Assembly: GCA_964035545.1 (NCBI GenBank)
Contig: OZ037769.1
Coordinates: 4,812,429 to 4,876,428, forward strand
DNA from: Bugula neritina
Taxonomy: Eukaryota; Bryozoa; Gymnolaemata; Cheilostomatida; Bugulidae
Direction: 5' to 3'
Length of the DNA: 64,000 nucleotides
Made by a program: the position numbers and the translations under genes. The notes below the pieces were generated by a model that did no database searches, was not told the origin of the DNA, and was given only the letters and a program-made list of their open reading frames with translations. Below, one piece after another: positions 1 to 11,200 of this stretch (positions are counted from its first letter, which is position 1; the number at the start of each line of letters is the position of its first letter).

Positions 1-1482
1 TCAACTAAAGAGGGTCTACATCCACCCTCTGCCATCTCTCCTTCTGCCTCCCCACAACCCTCCCGGCGCAAGAAAGTTAAATATCCACCGGAGATTGAGA
101 AAGCGTTAGACGGAGTTCTGTTCATTGCTCAGCATCTTAGAGATGAGGACGCCGACTCTCAAGTAAGTTCTGTTCTATTCGTAGAGTGATAGGGTCTATG
201 ATTACTCTAATCGTAGAGTGACAGGGTCTATGATTACTCTAATCGTAGAGTGACAGGGTCTATGATTACTCTAATCATAGAGTGATAGGGTCTATGATTA
301 CTCTAATCATAGAGTGATAGGGTCTATGATTACTCTAATCGTAGAGTGACAGGGTCTATGATTACTCTAATCATAGAGTGATAGGGTCTATGATTACTCT
401 AATCGTAGAGTGACAGGGTCTATGATTACTCTAATCATAGAGTGATAGGGTCTATGATTACTCTAATCATAGAGTGATAGGGTCTATGATTACTCTAATC
501 GTAGAGTGACAGGGTCTATGATTACTCTAATCATAGAGTGATAGGGTCTATGATTACTCTATTCGTAGAGTGATAGGGTCTATGATTACTCTAATCGTAG
601 AGTGACAGGGTCTATGATTACTCTAATCGTAGAGTGACAGGGTCTATGATTACTCTAATCATAGAGTGATAGGGTCTATGATTACTCTAATCATAGAGTG
701 ATAGGGTCTATGATTACTCTAATCGTAGAGTGACAGGGTCTATGATTACTCTAATCATAGAGTGATAGGGTCTATGATTACTCTAATCGTAGAGTGACAG
801 GGTCTATGATTACTCTAATCATAGAGTGATAGGGTCTATGATTACTCTAATCATAGAGTGATAGGGTCTATGATTACTCTAATATATTGCTAATAGCAAG
901 TTATTATTATCCACACACTCATATCTAGGTCATTGCTCTATTTAAAAACTAGCGTACCTTTATTTTTATTTAATCCTCAAGATATATTATATTTTAGCAT
1001 AATTAAAATATCGCATCTGTGATATTAGATAGTCATGTGCGTATAAAGCATATATTCACAGCTTCCTATAAATGGTTGTCTCTCCAATATTATGGACTTG
1101 TTTTCATAATAGGCTAAGTGATTTGAAAGAAAGTGACTAGCATCATGCCCCCCCCCCCCAACTTTAGCTATCAAATACTGATGATCATGCTAATTTGCTA
1201 TGGTAATCACATTCACCAACTTGAGAAATCAAAGTGCCTGCTCCACTTTTAACATTTAAACCAACAGATTTGCTAGATTAAAATGCTAATAGTTGTCTGC
1301 TCTTGTAATGAAATGGTTGGTTTATACTTTAGACTGAAGAGGACTGGAAGTACGTTGCCATGGTGATTGATAGATTCTTTCTTTGGCTGTTCACGTCAGC
1401 GTGTATAGTTGGCACTCTGGGAATTATTCTACAAGCTCCAACTCTTTATGATGAAAGAAAAGCAATGGATGTAGGGATATGA
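1..1482 (+). CDS. Nicotinic acetylcholine receptor subunit, C-terminal part (last two coding exons)
   Basis: Coding blocks are 1-162 and 1333-1482, joined in phase 0 (donor CAA|GTAAGT, acceptor TTTAG|ACT). The peptide has the end of the M3-M4 cytoplasmic loop with the typical acidic stretch ([10 protein letters not shown]), then [17 protein letters not shown] and the M4 helix ending [14 protein letters not shown], a classic ending of cys-loop cation-channel subunits. The stop is TGA at 1480-1482. The protein sits in the plasma membrane as one of five subunits of an acetylcholine-gated channel. Only the C-terminus lies in the window, so the C-loop vicinal cysteines and M2 cannot be checked and alpha versus non-alpha cannot be settled, although the ending looks alpha-like. 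The intron between the two exons is mostly a minisatellite (177-884). Family certain, subtype unknown. Confidence 0.93.
177..884. repeat. 32-bp minisatellite in an nAChR intron, with higher-order structure
   Basis: About 22 tandem units of 32 bp fill the start of the intron, beginning 14 nt after the donor. Two main unit variants occur with linked changes: TCGTAGAGTGAC and TCATAGAGTGAT. The variant order of the first 12 units (177-560) is repeated in the next ten (from 561), so a 384-bp block was duplicated. Each unit also holds a short inverted repeat, TAGAGT...ACTCTA. Confidence 0.95.
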
Positions 1483-2684
1483 TTATTAGCAGCCCCCCCC
1501 CCCTCCCGACTAGCCAGGCAGACATCTGTATTCATAAACGATTTCAAAATACTCCGATATGTACATCTCTATATGTTAGCAGTATGTTCACTCAAACTGT
1601 TATCGTCTGTTTCTCTGCCTATGCAGACATTCTATTGGTTACAGTGTTTCCGACGCGCCTCGTTGCGGTTTGCATGAACTTATGGTTGTAGTTTCATTTA
1701 TGCAACTGTTTCCAAACATCTAATGGGAAGTACATTTGCACGACGAAAGGCTTGGAAACGTAGTGATAGCTACTGCTGAAACATTTCTTACTTCAGTTTA
1801 AAGGTCGTATCTGTAAGTCTGTTTGAACTTTGCGAATCACAAACTAACTATATATGTATTGAATATCAATATCAAGTGTTACCTATTTACTCTAATGTGT
1901 TCTTAAATTTGCATTTTTTTATTCAACATGCTCAGAATTATGAGTTTTTATACTTTTATATATCAATTTGTTTTTATTAAATCATAAATATGTTCTGAAA
2001 AGCTATAGTAGAAAATATATTTAAAAGTTACACAAAAATAATATGTAATGAAACATTTCTAATAATTAAAATTTTTAGTGTGTCAAGTTTAGTTTGGCTA
2101 ACCAAGTTAAAGATGGAAGCTAACAAAGTTAAGAATGTAAAAACGTAAAAGATAGTGCTAGTATACTATACAATAATATTTTGAAAGGACCATTCAACAG
2201 GCAGGGAACTAATATACACATTTCCTGTTGCTGATTTGTTAAAAGGAAACTGTTGAGGGATAATTATGCATAGATTGGGTTAATTTGCTCATGAAATTTT
2301 ATATGTGGACTCGAATTACCTATACACTGATTGGAAGGGAGGACAAGTAGTAAAGCTCTAGCCTCTACCATACAGGTAGAGGGTTGGCAGATGGGTATAG
2401 TAGTCAGGTCGTCGAAATCAAGGCAGCATGGTCACTTCGATGGTAAACAGGTTTTACTCTGATTTCTGTTGTGAACTGCCCAGTGTAGCGTAAGCATGGC
2501 TGTAAAATAGGAAATCACATATTCTAGCATGTAAACTACATTTGTTGTCTCCTCTTTGCAACAAAAAGTAGGCAACTCTGAGAATTGCTTACTGTGCTAT
2601 ACCTTTTGGTTATTGCAATATTCGACAGTTAGACAAAAGTTTTAAACACTTACTGTTACTCAACTTTCACAGTCTAACGGCTGC
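1483..2684. other. Intergenic / 3' flank between the nAChR and CLCA genes (convergent)
   Basis: This AT-rich stretch has no supported coding exon. It holds the 3' UTR of the receptor gene, a poly-C tract near 1493 and a short degenerate inverted-repeat element around 1642-1764. A weak tRNA-like stretch lies near 2345-2400. The two flanking genes converge here, so both 3' UTRs should end within it. Confidence 0.6.
1642..1764. mobile_element. Short MITE-like element with GTTTCC/GGAAAC ends
   Basis: One end reads CAGTGTTTCC and the other GGAAACGTAG. Internally it shares the phrase TTGTAGTTTCAT...CAACTGTTTC...AATGGGAAG with the element at 29203-29338, where the ends are CTGCGTTTCCAATG and TTGGCAACC. 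The resemblance of two separate loci with inverted ends supports a small non-autonomous DNA transposon. This copy is degenerate. Confidence 0.5.
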
Positions 2685-5197
2685 CTACCTGTTAATCTCA
2701 GGATCAGTGCCAACTTTAGACTTTTTCTTGTGGCAGACAACTCCAGCAATAATGACAGCAACCACTAGCACTACGAGACAAGCACTAACCCCAACTGCTA
2801 TAGCTATTAGCTGTGCCTTGTCCGACTTTGGAGGCAGTTCAGTGCTAGACACGACAACCTAGAGATTATAAGAATAAGTGATTGGCATGCGGAACTTCAC
2901 GCAGACTTTTTTCTGAAAATATGTTGGAGTTGTCTTCCTTGGAACTCTAAAAAGCTGGCCAGTGAAAAGCTTTGCTTTGTGCAACTGTGTAAGGTATGAA
3001 ATTGCTATTGATGGTTATTTTGGAAAGCCTCATTAATTGAAATTTTAAAAGATTGAAGCTTAATAGCAAGCATTTAGTTGATCTAGCATTGTTTCACTAC
3101 AAAATTATATGACAAACATTATCATCGTTAATTTAGACTATAGTTTATTTCCACATCTAATCAATGATATAAATATGAACCATCTAATTCTAAATGAATT
3201 ACTACAGCTAGAAACATAAATAGCATATGTACTAACTATTTTAGTTAGTACATATGCTATTTATGTACAAGAAAACTTAGTTACAAATAAGAATATACGT
3301 TAGTAACATACCGGAGCATCTTCGTATAGAGCCGGGTCAACAAAAGAAGCGGATATTTCATTGGACCAATCAGCAGCATTCCCTTCATTGTCAAACGCTC
3401 TAATCCGAAAGAAGAATGTATCCAGTTCCTCGTCATCAGACATGCTGAAGAACGTACGGTCCAGCTTATCTAAATCAACCAACACAGACTAAACTTGTTG
3501 TGACTGTTCAAGCCGGTAACTATAACTTAGTATAGCTATAGCATATAATGCTGTTTAGTTGTTGAGTTATTTATTCACAGTAATATGCCATAAATATTAT
3601 GTAACAGATTTGTGATTCATCCCTATGCTATATGTATATACATGTGCCTTAAAGTTTTAATTTGAGCCAGTTTTTCTATGCCAGTTTTTCTATGCCAGTT
3701 TTTGTATGCCTGTTTTTCTATGCTGTTACGCTTATGTATTGTAATAGTCTAGCCTTGATTATTACCCTCTCAAATATTGCATCATGCATATTATATGCTT
3801 TCAGATATGTTTTGCTTTGTATCTTATAAAATATCTTTAAATATTGTAACTTTTGCCCTCCAATGGGATTTGAACCCGAGACCTCCGACTTGCAAGCAGG
3901 CGCGCTAATCATCACACTAAAAGGACTACTGGGTAAATTGAACACTACAAAACCAGTGAGGCTAGCATCTTGACTTACCTGTACTGTACCATACCAGATG
4001 ACTTACCTGTACTGTACCATACCAGATGACTTACCTGTACTGTACCATACCAGATGACTTACCTGTACTGTACCATACCAAATGACTTACCTGTACTGTA
4101 CCATACCAGATGACTTACCTGTACTGTACCATACCAAATGACTTACCTGTACTGTACCATACCAAATGACTTACCTGTACTGTACCATATCATATGACTT
4201 ACCTGTACTGTACCATACCAAATGACTTACCTGTACTGTACCATACCAAATGACTTACCTGTACTGTACCATACCAGATGACTTACCTGTACTGTACCAT
4301 ACCAAATGACTTACCTGTACTGTACCATACCAGATGACTTACCTGTACTGTACCATATCATGTGACTTACCTGTACTGTACCATACCAGATGACTTACCT
4401 GTACTGTACCATACCAGATGACTTACCTGTACTGTACCATATCATGTGACTTACCTGTACTGTACCATACCAGATGACTTACCTGTACTGTACCATACCA
4501 GATGACTTACCTGTACTGTACCATATCATGTGACTTACCTGTACTGTACCATACCAGATGACTTACCTGTACTGTACCAGATGACTTACCTGTACTGTAC
4601 CATACGAGATGACTTACCTGTAAGAATAGTCAGGTTCACCACACTTCCAGCTATCTGCAGAGTAGAGTTTAGACTAGTCTCCAGGAACTGTTCAGGAAGT
4701 AGTAGGAGGGGGTCTGTGACACTCTTATTGCTGTGAGACTCGGGCCACACGCTAACTTCATACCCAGCAGCTAAAATTGGCACAGGTTTTCAAAGTGAGT
4801 ACAAAATAGCATCATGAATAGATGACAGTTAGTAATAGTAAACAATTATTTGAATTGAGAAGCTGATAAACTGAGTAGCACAACTATATCTTACAATTAA
4901 AGCGCACAAACAAGGCATTTAATTTATTTGCTTGACGAACATGTTACACAAAAATAAATTTTAACTCTGCTACAAAATTCAGTCACCATATGCCAGGAGT
5001 TTTAATGCAGTTTGCTTTAAAGTTATATAATGTAGATTATACATTAGAGCGCAACTGCAAGTGGGTTTTGGAAACATAACCTTCTTTGTAGACATCAATA
5101 CTATAATTAAATCACTACCACTTCAAAATTTATTTTTGCTCAATTATAATATACCAAGTAATGAGCAAGAATAAATTATATTAACAGAGAAACAAAA

Positions 5198-5276
<79 letters not shown>

Positions 5277-8200
5277 ATTATTTTTATTATTACTAAAAAG
5301 CGACACTGTACCTGTGCCATAGCTGAGGTCATCACCAGGGGTTGTCCACTGCATTGTTATGTAATCCGTACCATAAATGGCTACAGAAAGCTGCAGATCT
5401 GTGATTTTGTCGGGAGGGAAGTTGTCCTGTTGAGCAACGGCAGCGTCAAACTGTGTCACCTCAAACAAACCCCCTACAGAGAGCCAATCATAAACTTGAT
5501 GACATGCAGAGACATTTCAAATAATAATAAATTACTGTTTGTGTTAACTTTACAAGTAGACTATCTAGTATAAGTTTATACATCTAAAAGGACTAGCCAT
5601 CATCTTCAATTGTAAGACATGTACCTTGGCAGACATTTTGTTTACATCACCAATGACGCATCTTGCGTTAAAAACATACTTAAAAACTATGATTATATCT
5701 TCCTAGTTCTACAATTGTTCTCATTTATTCTGGTGGCTAAATCCAAATAAAAGACTCAAATATTGAAATCTATAAGACAGCATCTGAAACTATATATGTA
5801 GTAATAATTAACACTCTCTAAGCTAGAATAAACCTTATAACATTACCTGATGACGTGCGACTAACAAGCCCAGTGTCGGTAGTCTGTCTTTTCCGTCTGC
5901 CTCCTGAAGTTTGAGAGGGCAACTCCCCATAGCCAAGCACAGAGGTCTGTTATTTGTGTAATACAATATACTGACAATACACATCAAATTAGGACATGCT
6001 GCATAAAGCCATTACTTTTCTATTATTTATTTTCCATTATTATTTTTATATATGCAGAATATATTATATATAGGTATGTTATGGAAACCAGGTGTAAAGA
6101 CATTGTTTAAATATTTAGCAATCTTTATCAAGGTAATTAACTAAGTTGCTGGTATTGTAATGCAACAGATATTACACGTAATTCTACAATAAACATTATC
6201 TTACAGCTCAAGCAATTGCTGACATTTATGAGAAGACAACTCTAATAAAATATAAACACTATGTGACATAACATCACAGCATAGTGTTACCTTGCAGCTG
6301 TAGAACCCATCACCAGTCATCATACTAGAGAGAACAACTCCAGAATATATACCATCTCCCCGTGTTGTATCAGCACCTAATATGTGCGCCCAAACATACA
6401 AATAACAATGTGAAATGCTATGTGGATATATAAATTGTATATGAAATACACAAATTGTTTACAAATACACATGTAATGGAATTCCTCCCAAATATTTCTC
6501 CTAGTTCTAAAGGCAAAACTACTGAGAGTGGATATAGTATGAGAAATATAACAAAAAATGTGACTTCTTTAGATTAAAACATTTCTCCTCTTATCTAAAT
6601 ATAAGACACTATATAATGCCAGTCTGTAAAACATGGGTCGCTGTGCATTTCATATCAGCATTTATACAGAGACCAATGCTTATATTTAATTCGGCATCTA
6701 TTTAGACTAGCTCCGCCTTTACTTAGACTAACTCCACCTCTATGACATCACATTTGAGATGTTTATAATCTACAAGGCATGCACAAACTTGGGTACAGTT
6801 TTGTAGTTAGAAATTACTCTGCAAACACCAAATCAAATTAAAGAGCTTATATCTCACCTACACCATCATCTAAGAGAGCAATAGTTTGAACACTATTATC
6901 TGGGCGTTCAAGGAGGGCTATAGCTGTCACCCCTCTCACTGGTGTCAGATCTTGAGAAACATAAGCTAAGACAAGCACCTGCAGAAATTGTCAGTTATTT
7001 CAAATCTGACACACATGAGCACTGTGGGTTTATTCAAACATACACAGTATAAATGAGTGGTTAACATAAAAATAACAGAGAAAACTGTTATCTTCATTAT
7101 CAGAAGCACTCTCACTGCGTTCCCATACTTTAAATAGAGTTTTCATTCAATGCATGGGGACAGGCCAATTGAATGAAGCCAGAGCCATAAGTTAATGCAA
7201 ACTGCAACCACAAATCCATCCGAAGGAGCATCTGTATGAATTCATTCAATGTATACTGACGACGGAGTGTTTGAGTCTAGCCATGGCCAAGCATTTGACT
7301 GTCACATACCATCAACTGATGAGCTGTAAACAGAGACCACGCCCACACAAATTCTCTTCAACTACTCACCGTAGAAAGTCCAGTAAAATCGACGTTGTTT
7401 GTGCCCATTCTGGAGCTCACTGTGATTGGTCCCTGGCCAGGAACAGCTGAACGTGACGTCACGGATATCACAACGTTTTCATCAACAGAAGTATCGACAT
7501 TTGTCAGAGTGTAGGTTATGTTTCCTGTCTAAAGTAGTTGTACTATTATAAGTTGTCACAAAGTAAATTATGAGAAGCAACCATTTTTAGTTTATTATTA
7601 AAATTTTGAAGAAACCTATCTATTTAATGGAATACAAGCATAGTTCAAACTTTTTTAATTCCATACTAGAGCTTACTAATAGTAATATAAAGGCAAGCAA
7701 GAATAAGTTAGTACACAGTGCATAAAATACAACCCCTTTCCATGTATAAAAGTAACTTTTAAAACAGTAGTTTTCAAGAATACATCATTGTATCATATCA
7801 TAGCACTTCAAATTTTCAAACCCTAAAAGGAAAGCAGAACCTCAAATCAAAAACAACTAAATATCTACATTTTTACCCTCACAGCACATCACACCCGGCA
7901 GCATAGTATACATGGAGTGTAACTCACCACAACTCCTTGAATCCTGTAAGTCACCAGCTTGAAGTCAGCATCAATAATCTTAGTAATGGAGTTACTGAAC
8001 GTAGTTGTAACCTTGACCTCAAGGTCATCATAGTAAGTGAAGACAAGCCTTGTATCTCTTCCGATAGAGGCATCCAATGCTACTGTGTCTGTGTATGTTG
8101 TCGGCACGGTAACACCAGCACTTACTAGCTGCAGGGGGAGACAATAATCACAAAATATCTCAGAGAACTAATGGCATTCTATTTGTGTTTATATACGCGC

Positions 8201-11200
8201 ATATATGAAGTACTAAGAATAATTTGGCAGTTGATATAAGTTAGTAAATACATTAATGTGATTACTATGCTTATTAAAGCAGAAACATGCTCATGCCCAT
8301 CAAGTTCCTTTTCAAAGAAATGAAGAAAACAACCCACTATTGTATAAATGCGTTTTACATCTTGTCAAATATGCCATAAATATTATACTTTTGTTATTCA
8401 AAACAAGTGTGTAATTAGGAGATGAAATTTAAAATAGCAGTTGAAACGAGCTTACAGTCACGGGACTGTCTTTGTTTCTCCTCCTCTCAATAGTAGCCAG
8501 AAGTGCGTCTTGCATAGCCGGGGAGACGAGGGATCCGGAGAAGTAGAAGGAGGAGCCGCCGGTGTCGTCTGCTATCTGTTTGAGCACCGGGTCAGCATCT
8601 TGACTGCAGGAAAGACAGCAGATAGGCGTGAGAACATAATTGTGGTTGTAGCCAACAGATTTACTGCTGACTTGGCAGGATGCAACGTAAAGTGCAGAGG
8701 GGAATAAAAAACTCCGAAAGGTAAACAGACACAAAGTTAGGCTACTGTAAAAAGTTGCTCTTATATAGAAGCCTACGCATCGGTCTTTTATCAGCCATAT
8801 TTGATTCAAATCTTGACAGGTATAATTAATTTGAAGATCGTATGTCGATATTGAGCAGAAGGCATCAACCGGATATTGTTATGAAAGCAATTAATATCTA
8901 AGAGAGAGTCTTAAATCAACCGACCTGTATGCTATGGTGTCTACCATCAGTTCTAAGGCTAAGATAGTAGAAAATGTATCAACAACATAGGGGGCGGCAG
9001 ACTCCTGCCCATCACTGAGAACAAACATGCGGGTGGAGGCAACGTTGTCCCCAGCATAGGCTGACAGCACCTAAAATTAAATGTTTGGCAGCGTGACTTT
9101 GTAGTGTGGAGTTTACCCAGTAGTCCCTAAGGTGCAATGGTTAGTAAGTTTACTTGCAATCCGTGGGTTCGAACCCCAATGAGGGCAAAAGTTGTATAGA
9201 CTGTCATATAGTCTGATGAGTAGAGTAATGAATTGCTGTAGTCCAACAACGTTTTAGGACTTTGTTGACAGGTGCTCTTAATTATCAAGTAAAAAAGACA
9301 TAAAAACAATTATACAACTTTTTTCGAACTATTCGCAACTTTTTAGAATTACAGCTTAAATTAGTTTATTAGTTGTTGAATATGAATTTAGAAGTCATTG
9401 CTTAGCAATGCCGTCCTAGTAAGAACTAAACGGAATGACACAGAAGGAAAGTTTCTCAAACTCCAAACTCCTACCCAGTCATAATTGTTCCTGTGCTACA
9501 TCGGGAAAAGTTAAAAAAGTTGCTTTTAAAGACTTCTTCCATCAGGGGTTCTCACAGAGATAGTGACTATAAACTTGCATGAGTTAGAGAAGGGAAAAAC
9601 ATTTTTTTTACAAAATAAGGTCTCACCTCCCCACACTTTAGCATTCCAGCTGCTATGCTGGTTCCCCCGCCGGGTTGAGTGGGGAGTCGGGAGATGAGCT
9701 CATCCCGTGTCGTCTCGTCAACAATCTTAGTCATATCAGCGAGTACCGTAGCAGACGAGCTGAAGGAAACAATTCCAACTACCGAACCGTCTTCCAAATA
9801 GTTTCTAATGTAGTTGGCCACGGCGCTTCCCATAATCCCTATCCTATTGTCTACCTGTAAGTAGAGAAGTTTGTTTGACTGTGTAGTTCCTCTGACAATA
9901 GTGTACTGCAGTGTCATTATATAACTCTTTTTGTATTATCAGAAACCTAATGTTTTAATGGTTCTAATCAGTGTATTAAAAAGTAAAATATATTTAAATG
10001 TATGTTGTAAATTTATTTTACAATGTAAAAGCAAAAATCATGCCCCAAAAAGGTATCATTGAAGTATTATTTAACTATTTATATAATGCATCCACGAGAC
10101 ATTGCTGACCCTGTTATATCCAACAATTACATATCTAGTGAAGATATTTTTATGTCAATCAAGATGGTTCAACAAATCTTAAGCCTACTAATCTGTGCTA
10201 ATATATGCTAGTGTGTGTTAGTATCGTATGCTATAATAGGCATTAATATGTGCTATCATGTGCTAATGTGTGCTATTATGTCCTAATATATGCTAGTGTG
10301 TGTGCAAATGTGTGTTAATAAGTGTTAGTATATTGTGCTAGGTAGTAGAAAATTTAAGTAAAACTTGTTATATCATTTAGACTAGTGTTTATATAATACA
10401 TTAGAATGTATATCTAATTATGAACACTTTTTTGGTATCACTTATATGTATCTTATACAAAATATGTAAATACTACATACTTACACTCAACATATACTTC
10501 CTCTTACTACATACTTACACTCAACATATACTTCCTCTTACTACATACTTACACTCAACATATACTTCCTCTTACTACATACTTACACTCAACATATACT
10601 TCCTCTTACTACATACTTACACTCAACATATACTTCCTCTTACTACATACTTACACTCAACATATACTTACACTTACTACATACTTACACTCATCATATA
10701 CTTAAACTTACTACATACTTACACTCAACATATACTTACACTTACTACATACTTACACTCAACATATACTTAAACTTACTACATACTTACACTCAACATA
10801 TACTTACACTTACTATATACTTACACTCAACATATACTTACACTTACCACATACTTACACCCAACATATACTTACACTTACTACATACTTACACTCAACA
10901 TATACTTCCTCTTACTACATACTTACACTCATCATATACTTAAACTTACTACATACTTACACTCATCATATACTTACACTTACTATATACTTACGCTCAT
11001 CATATACTTACACTTACTATATACTTACACTCATCATATACTTACACTTACTATATACTTACACTCATCATATACTTAAACTTACTATATACTTACACTC
11101 ATACTTCCAGACACATCAAGTACCAGACAAACAACATCTGGTTTTCTTGGAACTGGTTCTACTTCCACATCCACTGTAGTGGTTGTGATAGGTGTTGTAG

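Noticed and set aside
177-884. CRISPR-like array
   Set aside because: Direct tandem units with no unique spacers, in an animal intron.
2345-2480. Third tRNA-like SINE family
   Set aside because: Only a loose B-box-like phrase is visible, with no second copy in the window and no target duplication.
3849-3936. Functional tRNA gene
   Set aside because: Shared flanking sequence with two other loci and a poor acceptor stem point to a SINE.
10420-10773. 117-residue open frame on the plus strand (His/Tyr/Thr repeats)
   Set aside because: It is the 34-bp intronic minisatellite read in one frame; period and composition explain it.
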